A stretch of 64,000 nt of DNA, from NCBI RefSeq assembly GCF_018130065.1, contig NZ_JAFCME010000005.1, forward strand, positions 62,001 to 126,000, given 5' to 3'. Source of the DNA: Bradyrhizobium sp. AUGA SZCCT0158 (GTDB lineage: Bacteria; Pseudomonadota; Alphaproteobacteria; Rhizobiales; Xanthobacteraceae). A program made the position numbers and the translations under genes. Below the pieces are notes generated by a model. It was not told the DNA's origin, did not search any database, and saw only the letters and a program-made list of their open reading frames with translations. Below, piece by piece: positions 56,325 through 64,000 of the stretch; position 1 is the first letter of the stretch, and each line of letters begins with the position of its first letter.

Positions 56325-57110
56325 CTACTCGAACCCCACCGACACTTTCCCGAGCACCCCGAAATCAACCGCGCAGAAATCGCCCGCCTGGATCGGCAGC
56401 GGCGGATGGCAGGTGCCTGTGGTGACGACGCGGCCCGCTTTCAGTGTCACGCCGAGCTGGCGCAATTCGTTGGCGAGCCAGGTCAGCGCCAGCCGGGGAT
56501 CGCCCAGCACGTTCTTGCCGTGACCGACGAATTGCTGGCCGCGCAGCGTGGTGACAGGCCGCTCCTCCACCAGGTCGCGCGCGCGCCAGTCGGCTGTCGT
56601 GGCCGGGCCGAGCACGAACAGGTGCGCACAGGCGTTGTCGGCGATGATCTGGGCGTCGCCGGCGCTGACGAAATCCGAAAAGCGCGAATCCGGAATTTCG
56701 ATCGCCGGATGCAGCGTGTCCACGGCATCGAGCACCTGGCCCACCGTGTAGGGCGTCGATCGCGACGGTAGATCGTAGCGCATGCGAAACGCGAATTCCG
56801 GCTCGGCAACGCGCATTTCGTTGCCGGCCATCGACGCCGTGCCGCCGTCAGGGATCACGGTCTCGGCGAGAATGCGTCCGGCCATTGGACCGCCGACATT
56901 GATGTGTTTCTGCCCGGCCTCGCTGGTGGCCGCGATCTTCCAGCCGAACAGATGGGTCGTCGAAAATCTTTCGATCGCGGCCTGGATCGCATATGCCTCG
57001 ATGCGGTCCTGTGGACGCAGCCAGTCGTCGAGTGCGTCAAGCTTGGTGCCGGCGCGCCAATGGTCGTGCAACGTCTGCGACGCCGACGCAATCTGATGTC
57101 TGTCCTGCAT
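56325..57110 (-). CDS. 2-keto-4-pentenoate hydratase family (FAH superfamily) protein
   Basis: A 261-residue member of the MhpD/2-oxopent-4-enoate hydratase side of the FAH superfamily, used in meta-cleavage of aromatics. WKIAATSEAGQKHINVGGPM, the metal-binding VAEPEFAFRM (ExE motif), HPAIEIPDSRF and the later GHGKNVLGDPRLALTWLANE fit the family. There are no other aromatic-degradation genes nearby, so the substrate is open. ATG at 57110 starts 24 bases after the L,D-transpeptidase end on the same strand. Confidence 0.88.
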   Translation of the reverse strand: MQDRHQIASASQTLHDHWRAGTKLDALDDWLRPQDRIEAYAIQAAIERFSTTHLFGWKIAATSEAGQKHINVGGPMAGRILAETVIPDGGTASMAGNEMRVAEPEFAFRMRYDLPSRSTPYTVGQVLDAVDTLHPAIEIPDSRFSDFVSAGDAQIIADNACAHLFVLGPATTADWRARDLVEERPVTTLRGQQFVGHGKNVLGDPRLALTWLANELRQLGVTLKAGRVVTTGTCHPPLPIQAGDFCAVDFGVLGKVSVGFE

Positions 57111-57134
57111 AATCCCCGCACCCTGAAATGAAGT

Positions 57135-57704
57135 TCATCCAATAATAATTTTGGTTTGCGGCCCCATCCGCCGCAGCAACCGCAGCATCGCAGACTTTGT
57201 CATCGAAACGCAGCCTGCCGTGGCGGAAAAATTCGGGCGCGCCAGATGCAGGAACACCGCGCTGCCGCGGCCGGCAATACGCGGCGCGCTGTTGTGATCG
57301 ATCTCGACGATGAAGTCGTAGAGGTGATCGTCGCGTGTGAGGCGGTCGCCGGCTTGGTCACGCATGAGCCGTATCGGCTGGTTGTAGTGGCGGTCCTTCG
57401 GGTCTTCGCACCAGCCGTCCCCGGGCCGGATCGGCCGGACCGGCAGAAAGGTTGGGGGGCGGGTGTGGCGGTCGGCGCGCCACCATAATTGCAGCGGCCG
57501 GTAGGTGCCCCGCGGGGTGCCGCCATCGCCTTCACGCTTGTTGGCGAGGATGCCGCCGCGACCAAGTGCCACCGGGATGGTCCAGCCGTCGGCCGTCAGC
57601 CAGCCCCGGCGTGGATCGCCCGCGGCGCGATGAACCCTGATCGCCGAGAGCGGCCGATCACGCGCTTCTGTCTCATAAGTGATTGAAAAATTGGTGTTTC
57701 CCAT
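57135..57704 (-). CDS. YkuD-domain L,D-transpeptidase
   Basis: A 189-residue protein with an L,D-transpeptidase catalytic domain: GRGGILANKREGDGGTPRGT near residue 50, and the active-site region SAVFLHLARPNFSATAGCVS with His and the nucleophile Cys. No signal peptide is seen, although these enzymes usually act on peptidoglycan in the periplasm. The N terminus (GNTNFSITYETEARDRPLSA) is not hydrophobic, so the true start or the export route is uncertain. Upstream of the FAH-family gene in the same direction. Confidence 0.85.
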   Translation of the reverse strand: MGNTNFSITYETEARDRPLSAIRVHRAAGDPRRGWLTADGWTIPVALGRGGILANKREGDGGTPRGTYRPLQLWWRADRHTRPPTFLPVRPIRPGDGWCEDPKDRHYNQPIRLMRDQAGDRLTRDDHLYDFIVEIDHNSAPRIAGRGSAVFLHLARPNFSATAGCVSMTKSAMLRLLRRMGPQTKIIIG

Positions 57705-57964
57705 GCCAAAGGTCCAAATCCTGGGGTTGCGTCCCCGGCCGCAATTGCTCTATTTGACGCGCATTACAGGACATTCATCCAACAGCCCCTCGAATCTGGG
57801 ATACACTGCGGTTCGCCTTGTGAAATTGTAACAATCTCCTACCTGATTCCGTACCCGATGGCCGAGGTTCGCCCGCGAGCCAGTTTCGTCATCGACCAAC
57901 CGACCAAGACCGGCTTGAGACGCTCCCACTTGTGTCCGCCGCCTGCCTCTAGAGGATCGTACCT

Positions 57965-58651
57965 ATGGCCAATGCCCGCAAGATCCTGATCGTGGATGAC
58001 GATACCGATCTGCGCGACACGCTGGTTGAGCAATTATCACTGCATGAGGAGTTCGAAGCCTCCGCGGTCGATACCGGCGCCAAGGGCGCCAGCGCCGCCA
58101 AGGCCAATTCCCCCGACCTGGTGCTGATGGATGTCGGCCTGCCCGATACCGACGGCCGCGAAGTGGTGCGCTCCCTGCGCAAGGGGGGCTTCAAGGCGCC
58201 GATCATCATGCTGACCGGCCACGACACCGATTCGGATACCATTCTCGGCCTCGAATCCGGCGCCAATGACTACGTGGCAAAACCGTTCCGCTTCGCCGTG
58301 CTGCTGGCCCGGATCCGGGCGCAGCTGCGCCAGCACGAGGCCAGCGAGGACGCGGTGTTTTCCGTCGGCCCCTACAGCTTCCGCCCCGGCTCCAAGATGC
58401 TGACCGGCGCCAACGCCCGGAAGGTGCGGCTGACCGAGAAGGAAACCGCGATCCTGCGCTTCCTGTACCGGGCCGGCCAGATGCCGGTGTCGCGCGAGAC
58501 GCTGCTGCAGGAAGTCTGGGGCTATAATTCGGGTGTCACCACCCACACCCTGGAAACCCACATCTACCGGCTGCGGCAGAAGATCGAAAAGGATGCCGCG
58601 AATCCCGAGATCCTGGTGACGGAAGCCGGTGGCTACAAGCTGGTGCCGTGA
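57965..58651 (+). CDS. OmpR/PhoB-family response regulator
   Basis: A 228-residue two-component regulator. The receiver (about 1-120) has ILIVDDDTDLRDTLVEQL, phospho-acceptor Asp in LVLMDVGLPDTDGREVV and Lys in NDYVAKPFRFAVLLAR. The winged-helix output domain has TEKETAILRFLYRAGQMPVS and TLETHIYRLRQKIEKD. No kinase gene is adjacent. A cyclic-nucleotide-binding protein gene follows 48 bases downstream and may be co-transcribed. Confidence 0.96.
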   Translation: MANARKILIVDDDTDLRDTLVEQLSLHEEFEASAVDTGAKGASAAKANSPDLVLMDVGLPDTDGREVVRSLRKGGFKAPIIMLTGHDTDSDTILGLESGANDYVAKPFRFAVLLARIRAQLRQHEASEDAVFSVGPYSFRPGSKMLTGANARKVRLTEKETAILRFLYRAGQMPVSRETLLQEVWGYNSGVTTHTLETHIYRLRQKIEKDAANPEILVTEAGGYKLVP

Positions 58652-58699
58652 TACGATTCGGCCCACGAATCGTACCTCTTTGGGCATCACCGGTTCCGT

Positions 58700-59140
58700 A
58701 TGTCGATCGAAGATGATGTAGCTCTGCTCGAGCGCGTCCCGACACTGCGCTTGTTGGGAACGACGGCGCTGCGCATGCTGGCGATCGGCTCGGAGCAACG
58801 CGAATTCGGCCGCGGCGACCAGTTGTTCAACGCCGGCGACGAGGCGGACGCAGGCTATATCGTGCAGCGCGGTGCGTTCCGGGTCGAGGACGGCGGCGCT
58901 GAAGTCATCGCAGGTCCCGGTGCCCTGATCGGTGAGCTGGCGTTGATCGTGGCGATGAAGCGGCCGTCGAGCGCGATCGCGATCGAGAATTCCACCGTGA
59001 TCCGGGTGTCGCGCAGCCTGTTTCAGCGCGTGCTCGAGAGCGATCCTGCCGCGGCGCGGGCGCTGCGCGACGAACTCGCCACCCGCACCAGCCAGCTTGC
59101 CAGCGATATATTGATGGCCGGCGCCAAGCTCTCTACCTGA
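58700..59140 (+). CDS. cyclic-nucleotide-binding-domain protein
   Basis: A 146-residue single-domain protein with a Crp-type cNMP-binding beta barrel: REFGRGDQLFNAGDEADAGY near residues 33-52, then IVQRGAFRVEDGG, GPGALIGELALIVAMKRPSS (phosphate-binding cassette region with GELALI) and TVIRVSRSLFQRVLES. There is no DNA-binding domain, so it may act as a ligand-controlled partner, possibly of the response regulator just upstream. Ligand is unknown. Confidence 0.9.
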   Translation: MSIEDDVALLERVPTLRLLGTTALRMLAIGSEQREFGRGDQLFNAGDEADAGYIVQRGAFRVEDGGAEVIAGPGALIGELALIVAMKRPSSAIAIENSTVIRVSRSLFQRVLESDPAAARALRDELATRTSQLASDILMAGAKLST

Positions 59141-59156
59141 TCGCAATTCTTGTTTT

Positions 59157-59207
59157 GACGCGTTTTCTTCACGCGAACCGGTATCCACTTCGCTCGAAAA
59201 CGCTCTG
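59157..59207. repeat. dispersed GACGCGTTTTC repeat, copy 3
   Basis: Matches the copies at 12621 and 38047 across GACGCGTTTTCTT, ACGCGAACCGGTATCCACTT and AAAACGCTCT. It fills most of the gap between the convergent cNMP-binding and xth genes. Confidence 0.87.
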
Positions 59208-59210
59208 ACC

Positions 59211-60026
59211 TCACACCTCCAGCGTCACCGTAACCGGCACGTGATCCGACGGGCGCTCCCAGCTGCGCGCGTCGCGGGTGATGCGGAAATCGCTGACGCC
59301 ATCCTTCAGCGCGCGCGAGACCCAGATGTGATCGAGCCTGCGGCCGCGGTCGCCGACGGTCCAGTCGGCGGCGCGGTAGCTCCACCACGTATAGACCTTC
59401 TCCGACAGTGGAATGCGCATCCGGGCGACATCGAACCATTCGCCATGGGTCTGTGCCGCCAGCAGCTTTTCGCATTCGATCGGGGTGTGCGAGACCACCT
59501 TCAACAGCTGCTTGTGCGACCACACATCGTTCTCGTGCGGCGCCACGTTGAGGTCGCCGACCAGGATATGCCGGTCGTCGCCGCGCGGATGCAGCGGTTC
59601 GCAGGCTTTCATCTCGTCGAGAAATTTCAGCTTGTGATCGAACTTCGGATTGAGCGCGGGGTCGGGGATGTCGCCGCCGGCCGGGACGTAGAAATTATGC
59701 AGCACCAGCGGCTTTGCGAGCTGGGCCTTTTCGCCGAACGCCACCGAGATGTGCCGCGAATCGATGTTGTCGCAGAAGGTGCGGATATCCTTGGTCTCGA
59801 ACGGCAGTTTCGAGACGATGGCGACGCCGTGATAGCCCTTCTGTCCGTTCAGTGCGACATGCTCATAGCCGAGGCGCTTGAAGCGCTTCAGCGGGAAGGC
59901 ATCGTCGATGCATTTGGTCTCCTGCAGGCAGAGGACGTCAGGCCGTACCGATTTGAGGAATTTGGCGACGATGTCGATGCGCAGGCGCACCGAGTTGATA
60001 TTCCACGTGGTCAGGGAAAAACGCAT
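59211..60026 (-). CDS. xth: exodeoxyribonuclease III
   Basis: AP endonuclease and 3' to 5' exonuclease for base-excision repair. The 271-residue product has the full exonuclease III pattern: MRFSLTTWNINSVRLRIDIV, VLCLQETKCIDDAFPLKRF with the metal-binding Glu, HILVGDLNVAPHENDVW, and RRLDHIWVSRALKDG with SWERPSDHVPVTVTLEV. It lies 65 bases after lolA on the same strand; ftsK-lolA-xth is a conserved order in this group. Confidence 0.97.
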   Translation of the reverse strand: MRFSLTTWNINSVRLRIDIVAKFLKSVRPDVLCLQETKCIDDAFPLKRFKRLGYEHVALNGQKGYHGVAIVSKLPFETKDIRTFCDNIDSRHISVAFGEKAQLAKPLVLHNFYVPAGGDIPDPALNPKFDHKLKFLDEMKACEPLHPRGDDRHILVGDLNVAPHENDVWSHKQLLKVVSHTPIECEKLLAAQTHGEWFDVARMRIPLSEKVYTWWSYRAADWTVGDRGRRLDHIWVSRALKDGVSDFRITRDARSWERPSDHVPVTVTLEV

Positions 60027-60091
60027 GCGGGCCCGAAATGAAAAAGACGTGCGCTTGATGACGCACGTCCTTCGTCCCTAATCAAGAATCA

Positions 60092-60931
60092 TCAGCCTGG
60101 CGGCACCGAATAATTGGTGAAATCGATCTTGAACAGGCCGGGATCGACCTTCTTCGACGTATCGAGATTATAGACCGCGACCGTGGTGTCGTAGCCCTGC
60201 GGGTCGGTCACGGTCCATTGCTTGAGCTGGCCGTCCTTGGTGCCGACCATCAGCATCAACCGGCTGGTGCCGATCAGCGCCTGCTTCTCCTCGATGGTGA
60301 CGCTGATGAAGACGTCATCGGCAGTGACGCTGACGACGTTGGTATCCTTCAACAGATCGATACGGTCCGACAGCAGGAACCGGAGCGGCGTTTGCGACAA
60401 CGGATAGATGTCCTGGGTCGCGAGCTTCTTGTCGCGCACGGCGAGCGAGGATCCGTCGGCAACGATCGCGATCTGACTCGGCGCATCATATTCGAAGCGT
60501 ACCTTGCCCGGCTTCTGGATCACGAAGTCGCCCTTGGTCTTGCTGCCGTCCGGCCCGACCTGGACGAAATTTCCGACCAGCGTCTGCAGCGACGACAGAT
60601 ACGTACTCACCCTGGCGGCCTGCGCCTTCTGGTTGGCATCGAAGGTCGCGAAAATATTGGCGGGCACATTGCGATTTGGATCGGGGATGACAGGGTTCGG
60701 TGGCGCTTGCGTCGCCCCCGCCTTCGGCGGCGCCTGGGTCGCACCCGTCGTCGCCGGACCTTTTTGCGAATCCTGCGCGCTCAGCTGCACGCCGCCGTCG
60801 CGGGCCTTGGGTGCGGGCTTTGGGACCGGAACGTTCTGCGAAAAGCCTGATGTCGCTGCGCCGGCAACGGACATGGCGATCACAAGCGCCAGTCCGTAAC
60901 GGACGCCGCGATGGGTAAAGTAGTGTGTCAT
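60092..60931 (-). CDS. lolA: LolA-family outer-membrane lipoprotein carrier
   Basis: Periplasmic carrier of lipoproteins to the outer membrane. About 279 residues. A signal peptide (GVRYGLALVIAMSVAGAATS, cleaved near residue 30) is followed by a Pro/Ala-rich stretch containing the repeated unit GATQAPPKA, GATQAPPN, longer than in most LolA. The LolA domain (about 100-279) has RVSTYLSSLQTLVGNFVQVG, GDFVIQKPGKVRFEYDAPSQ and LFKIDFTNYS near the end. ATG at 60931 is chosen; TTG at 60955 is an alternative. ftsK ends 142 bases upstream on the same strand. Confidence 0.88.
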   Translation of the reverse strand: MTHYFTHRGVRYGLALVIAMSVAGAATSGFSQNVPVPKPAPKARDGGVQLSAQDSQKGPATTGATQAPPKAGATQAPPNPVIPDPNRNVPANIFATFDANQKAQAARVSTYLSSLQTLVGNFVQVGPDGSKTKGDFVIQKPGKVRFEYDAPSQIAIVADGSSLAVRDKKLATQDIYPLSQTPLRFLLSDRIDLLKDTNVVSVTADDVFISVTIEEKQALIGTSRLMLMVGTKDGQLKQWTVTDPQGYDTTVAVYNLDTSKKVDPGLFKIDFTNYSVPPG

Positions 60932-61073
60932 TAGATATTTCGAATCTCTATTCAACGGATCGTCCCACTGCCGGTGGTTTTATCGCGCTTTCGACCAAAG
61001 GAGATATCGTTTTTCCGTGAGAATTATTACACCAAATTCAGTTCGTCAGTGCGCCCAATCGCTTGAAATCGCT

Positions 61074-63524
61074 CTAGAAACCGCTCTCTTCTTCCTCGAC
61101 CAGAATTTCGCGTTTGCCGGCGTGGTTGGCCTGGCCGACGATGCCTTCGAGTTCCATCCGCTCCATCAATGACGCCGCGCGGTTGTAGCCTATTTGCAGC
61201 CGGCGTTGAATGTAGGAGGTCGAGGCCTTGCGGTCGCGCTTGACGATGGCCACGGCCTGCTGGAACAGGTCGCCGCCGCCATCGCCGCCCATGCCGGTGG
61301 AATCGAACACCGCGCCGTCCTCGCCCTCGGCAGGTTCTTCCGCCGTAACGGCCTCGAGATACTCAGGTTGGCCCTGCGTCTTGAGATGGCGCACCACCTT
61401 TTCGACTTCCTCGTCGGAGGCAAACGGGCCGTGCACGCGGCTGATGCGGCCGCCACCCGCCATATAGAGCATGTCGCCCTGGCCGAGCAGTTGTTCGGCG
61501 CCCATTTCGCCGAGAATGGTGCGGCTGTCGATCTTCGACGTGACCTGAAACGCGATGCGGGTCGGGAAGTTCGCCTTGATGGTTCCGGTGATGACGTCGA
61601 CCGACGGACGCTGCGTGGCGAGGATCACGTGCAGGCCCGCGGCGCGCGCCATCTGCGCCAGCCGCTGCACCGCGCCTTCGATGTCCTTGCCGGCCACCAT
61701 CATCAGGTCGGCCATTTCGTCGACGATGATGACGATGTAGGGCAGCGGTTCGAGGTCGAGCTTTTCGTCCTCGTAGATCGCCTTGCCGGTTTCCTTGTCG
61801 AAGCCGGTGTGCACCGTGCGCGTCAGCTCCTCGCCCTTGCCCTTGGCTTCGACGAGACGCTGGTTGTAGCCATCGATGTTGCGGACGCCGAGCTTGGACA
61901 TCTTCTTGTAGCGCTCTTCCATCTCGCGCACCGCCCATTTCAGCGCGACCACGGCCTTCTTCGGGTCGGTCACGACCGGCGTCAGCAGATGCGGGATGCC
62001 GTCATAGACGGAGAGTTCGAGCATTTTGGGATCGACCATGATCAGCCGGCACTGATCGGGCCGCAGCCGGTAGACTAGGCTCAGGATCATGGTGTTGATG
62101 GCGACCGATTTGCCGGAGCCGGTGGTGCCGGCGATCAGCATATGCGGCGTGCGCGCCAGGTCGATGATGATGGATTCGCCGCCGATATTCTTGCCGAGGC
62201 AGAGCGGCAGCTTGGCGTGCGACTCGTCCTTCAGCGACAGCAGCTCGCGCAAATAGACCTTCTCACGGTGCGCGTTCGGCAATTCGATGCCGATGGCGTT
62301 GCGGCCGGCCACCACGGCGACGCGTGCCGACAGCGCGCTCATCGAGCGGGCGATGTCGTCGGCGAGGCCGATGACGCGCGAGGATTTGATGCCGGGCGCC
62401 GGTTCGAGTTCGTACAGCGTCACGACAGGGCCGGGATTGGCCTTGACGATCTCGCCGCGGACGCCGAAGTCGCCGAGCACGCCTTCCAGCGCGCGCGAAT
62501 TGGCTTCCAATTCGCTCTTGCTGAGCGGCTGGCGATCGGATGCTTTTGGTGCCGTGAGCATCGAGACCGCGGGCAGTTCGAACTTGTCTTTGCGTGTCGA
62601 TGCTTTTGGCGCTGCCGCCTTCTTGCGCGGGGCGCGGGCGACGGGGGCTTCCTCTTCCTCGTCTTCTTCCTCTTCCTCGTGGCCGTAATCTTCCTCGGCC
62701 TGCGGGGCAATCGATGGCGCCGGGCGGCCGCCGAGACTGGGCTCCTGTCGCTCGAACGAGGCGGTGCGGGGCTGCGGCGCGCTTGCGACCAGCGAACGGT
62801 AGGCCGTGGACATCAGCCAGCCGAGCCGGGCCTTGGCGCTCATCAGGGCATGATAGACCCAGCCGAGCGAGACCGAGCTGCGATCGCGCTCTTCCTCGAA
62901 CGGCGCGTCATCGTCCTCGATCGGTGTCAGCTCTTCGTCGTCGCGTGGACGCGAACCCCAGCCGCTCGCAAACAGGAAGGTGGCGCACATCGCCGCGAAC
63001 AGGATGATGCCGAGCACCAGGCGGTAGATGAAACCGGCGGGCCCGAAGATGACGGCCGGCGCACGCACCAGGGCATCGCCGACGACGCCGCCAAGCCCGG
63101 TCGGCAGCGGCCATGCGCCGCCATGCGGCCAGCAGCTGGCAAAGCCTGCCGCAATGATGGTGCAGAGAATCCAGCAGGCCAGGCGCAACGCTTCGCGGTC
63201 GAAGGTGCGATGGGTCAGCATGCGCCAGCCCCACACCGCGACGGGCAGGATCAGCATGATCGCGCCAAGGCCGAGAATCTGCATCAGGAGATCGGCGCCG
63301 ATCGCGCCGGGATAACCGAGGACGTTGCGGATCGCACGCGAGGTCGCGTGGCTCAAACTCGGATCCTGCACCGACCACGTCATCAGCGCGGCACTGGCGA
63401 CGCCGGAGATCGCGATCAGGCACAGGCCTGCAACCTCCCGCAGGCGCCGCGCCAGCGCGTCGCGGATCGAGGCCGGCAGATGGCCGACCAGGGGAATGAC
63501 ACGTTCGATCGCTGGCATGCTCAT
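61074..63524 (-). CDS. ftsK: DNA translocase FtsK
   Basis: Hexameric pump that clears chromosome dimers and terminus DNA at division. The 816-residue protein has an N-terminal membrane domain with about four hydrophobic segments (first 200 residues), a linker that is unusually acidic ([12 protein letters not shown]) and then basic, and the motor domain with Walker [21 protein letters not shown] and Walker [19 protein letters not shown]. The gamma winged helix at the C terminus ([20 protein letters not shown]) would read polar KOPS sites. It follows a dapC-like gene in the same direction. Confidence 0.98.
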   Translation of the reverse strand: MSMPAIERVIPLVGHLPASIRDALARRLREVAGLCLIAISGVASAALMTWSVQDPSLSHATSRAIRNVLGYPGAIGADLLMQILGLGAIMLILPVAVWGWRMLTHRTFDREALRLACWILCTIIAAGFASCWPHGGAWPLPTGLGGVVGDALVRAPAVIFGPAGFIYRLVLGIILFAAMCATFLFASGWGSRPRDDEELTPIEDDDAPFEEERDRSSVSLGWVYHALMSAKARLGWLMSTAYRSLVASAPQPRTASFERQEPSLGGRPAPSIAPQAEEDYGHEEEEEDEEEEAPVARAPRKKAAAPKASTRKDKFELPAVSMLTAPKASDRQPLSKSELEANSRALEGVLGDFGVRGEIVKANPGPVVTLYELEPAPGIKSSRVIGLADDIARSMSALSARVAVVAGRNAIGIELPNAHREKVYLRELLSLKDESHAKLPLCLGKNIGGESIIIDLARTPHMLIAGTTGSGKSVAINTMILSLVYRLRPDQCRLIMVDPKMLELSVYDGIPHLLTPVVTDPKKAVVALKWAVREMEERYKKMSKLGVRNIDGYNQRLVEAKGKGEELTRTVHTGFDKETGKAIYEDEKLDLEPLPYIVIIVDEMADLMMVAGKDIEGAVQRLAQMARAAGLHVILATQRPSVDVITGTIKANFPTRIAFQVTSKIDSRTILGEMGAEQLLGQGDMLYMAGGGRISRVHGPFASDEEVEKVVRHLKTQGQPEYLEAVTAEEPAEGEDGAVFDSTGMGGDGGGDLFQQAVAIVKRDRKASTSYIQRRLQIGYNRAASLMERMELEGIVGQANHAGKREILVEEEESGF

Positions 63525-63536
63525 GGGGCCCTGCGA

Positions 63537-64000
63537 CTAAGCCAAAGTTTCGACCAGGCGGTGCAACGCCTCGGCCGTTGATTCACTGTCCGATACCAGC
63601 GCCAGGCGGATATAGCCGGCGCCGGGATTGCTGCCGTCGTTCTGCGGACGCGACAAATAGGTTCCGGGGATCACGCGCACGCCGGCATCGCGATAGAGCT
63701 GCACCGTTGCAGCCTCGTCGCCGCCGCGCTCCGATACATCGAGCCAGACGCAGAAGCCGCCGGCGGGCCTGGCATAGCCGTAGCGATTGCCGAGGATCTG
63801 ATCGGCGAGATCGAACTTGATGCGATAGAGTCGGCGGTTTTCCTCGACATGCGCCTCGTCGCTATAGGCGGCGACCGCGACCTGCTGCAGCGGCACCGGC
63901 ACCTGCGGGGCGGCGACGTTGCGCAGTTCGTGAAAGACGCTGAGAAATTTCCTGTCGCCGGCCGCAAAGCCGACGCGCATGCCCGGCAGGTTCGAGCGCT
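63537..64000 (-). CDS. aminotransferase, DapC-like, C-terminal part (gene runs off the right edge)
   Basis: The visible 154 codons are the C-terminal third of a class I/II PLP aminotransferase. RSNLPGMRVGFAAGDR at the edge follows the Schiff-base lysine, which lies outside the window, and the rest (RNVAAPQVPVPLQQVAVAAY, RIKFDLADQILG, YARPAGGFCVWLDVSE, ending ALHRLVETLA) resembles succinyldiaminopimelate aminotransferase DapC of the lysine and peptidoglycan pathway. The N terminus is missing, so the exact substrate class is an inference from similarity. It precedes ftsK by 12 bases. Confidence 0.8.
   Translation of the reverse strand, partial: RSNLPGMRVGFAAGDRKFLSVFHELRNVAAPQVPVPLQQVAVAAYSDEAHVEENRRLYRIKFDLADQILGNRYGYARPAGGFCVWLDVSERGGDEAATVQLYRDAGVRVIPGTYLSRPQNDGSNPGAGYIRLALVSDSESTAEALHRLVETLA

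Noticed and set aside
62142..63581. A 479-codon frame antisense to ftsK
   Set aside because: ftsK motifs are certain; this frame is a shadow of high-GC codon usage.
1..64000. CRISPR arrays, tRNA, rRNA, transposase or prophage genes
   Set aside because: No regularly spaced direct repeats, no cloverleaf or rRNA core motifs, and no DDE transposase or phage structural motifs were seen. The mobile-looking items are small inverted repeats only.

Overview
The window is 64 kb of high-GC alphaproteobacterial chromosome. Gene content and order (hrcA-grpE, rph-rdgB-hemW, hisB-DUF2628-hisH-hisA-hisF-hisE-coaA, hslV-GNAT-DUF2585-hslU, leuS-lptE-holA, ftsK-lolA-xth) and several dispersed inverted-repeat families point to Bradyrhizobium or a close relative in the Nitrobacteraceae. 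Nearly all of it is housekeeping core; I see no prophage, transposase gene, CRISPR array, rRNA or tRNA.

Layout. 0-9 kb: end of a nicotinamidase gene, an AraC regulator, a VOC protein, the hrcA/grpE heat-shock pair, a large AI-2E-type transporter with extra sensory domains, then rph, rdgB and hemW. 9-11 kb: an unassigned two-gene operon of a PLP-dependent enzyme and a protein with an HExxH motif. 11-16 kb: an LpoA-like lipoprotein divergent from rsmI-yraN-gshB, then a Tat-exported metallo-beta-lactamase-fold hydrolase. 16-20 kb: a small accessory patch with an intact hicB next to a frameshifted hicA, comM/yifB, and about 0.9 kb of repeat-rich non-coding DNA. 20-23 kb: a hybrid histidine kinase. 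23-31 kb: histidine biosynthesis cluster with coaA on the minus strand, diverging from hslV/hslU. 31-36 kb: a membrane protein, Smr protein, MltA, Tim44-domain protein and secB.

36-48 kb looks like the replication-origin neighbourhood. dnaQ, coaE, maf and the PPDK regulatory-protein gene run leftward; hemJ, rho, mnmE, mnmG, rsmG, parA and parB run rightward. Between them is a roughly 450-bp gene-free segment (about 38.94-39.39 kb) with DnaA-box-like 9-mers, clustered GANTC sites and a local AT-rich run. Four parS sites lie 4-6 kb to its right, beside parAB. This is my best candidate for oriC.

48-64 kb: a small unknown protein, holA-lptE-leuS, a GGDEF gene damaged by an internal deletion converging on an intact GGDEF gene, yggS, an FAH-family hydratase, an L,D-transpeptidase, an OmpR-type response regulator with a cyclic-nucleotide-binding protein, xth, lolA, ftsK and the end of a dapC-like aminotransferase gene.

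The most notable items are the candidate oriC with its parS cluster, the PLP/HExxH operon, the transporter-sensor fusion, the broken hicA and GGDEF genes, and five families of dispersed repeats in the intergenic spaces.
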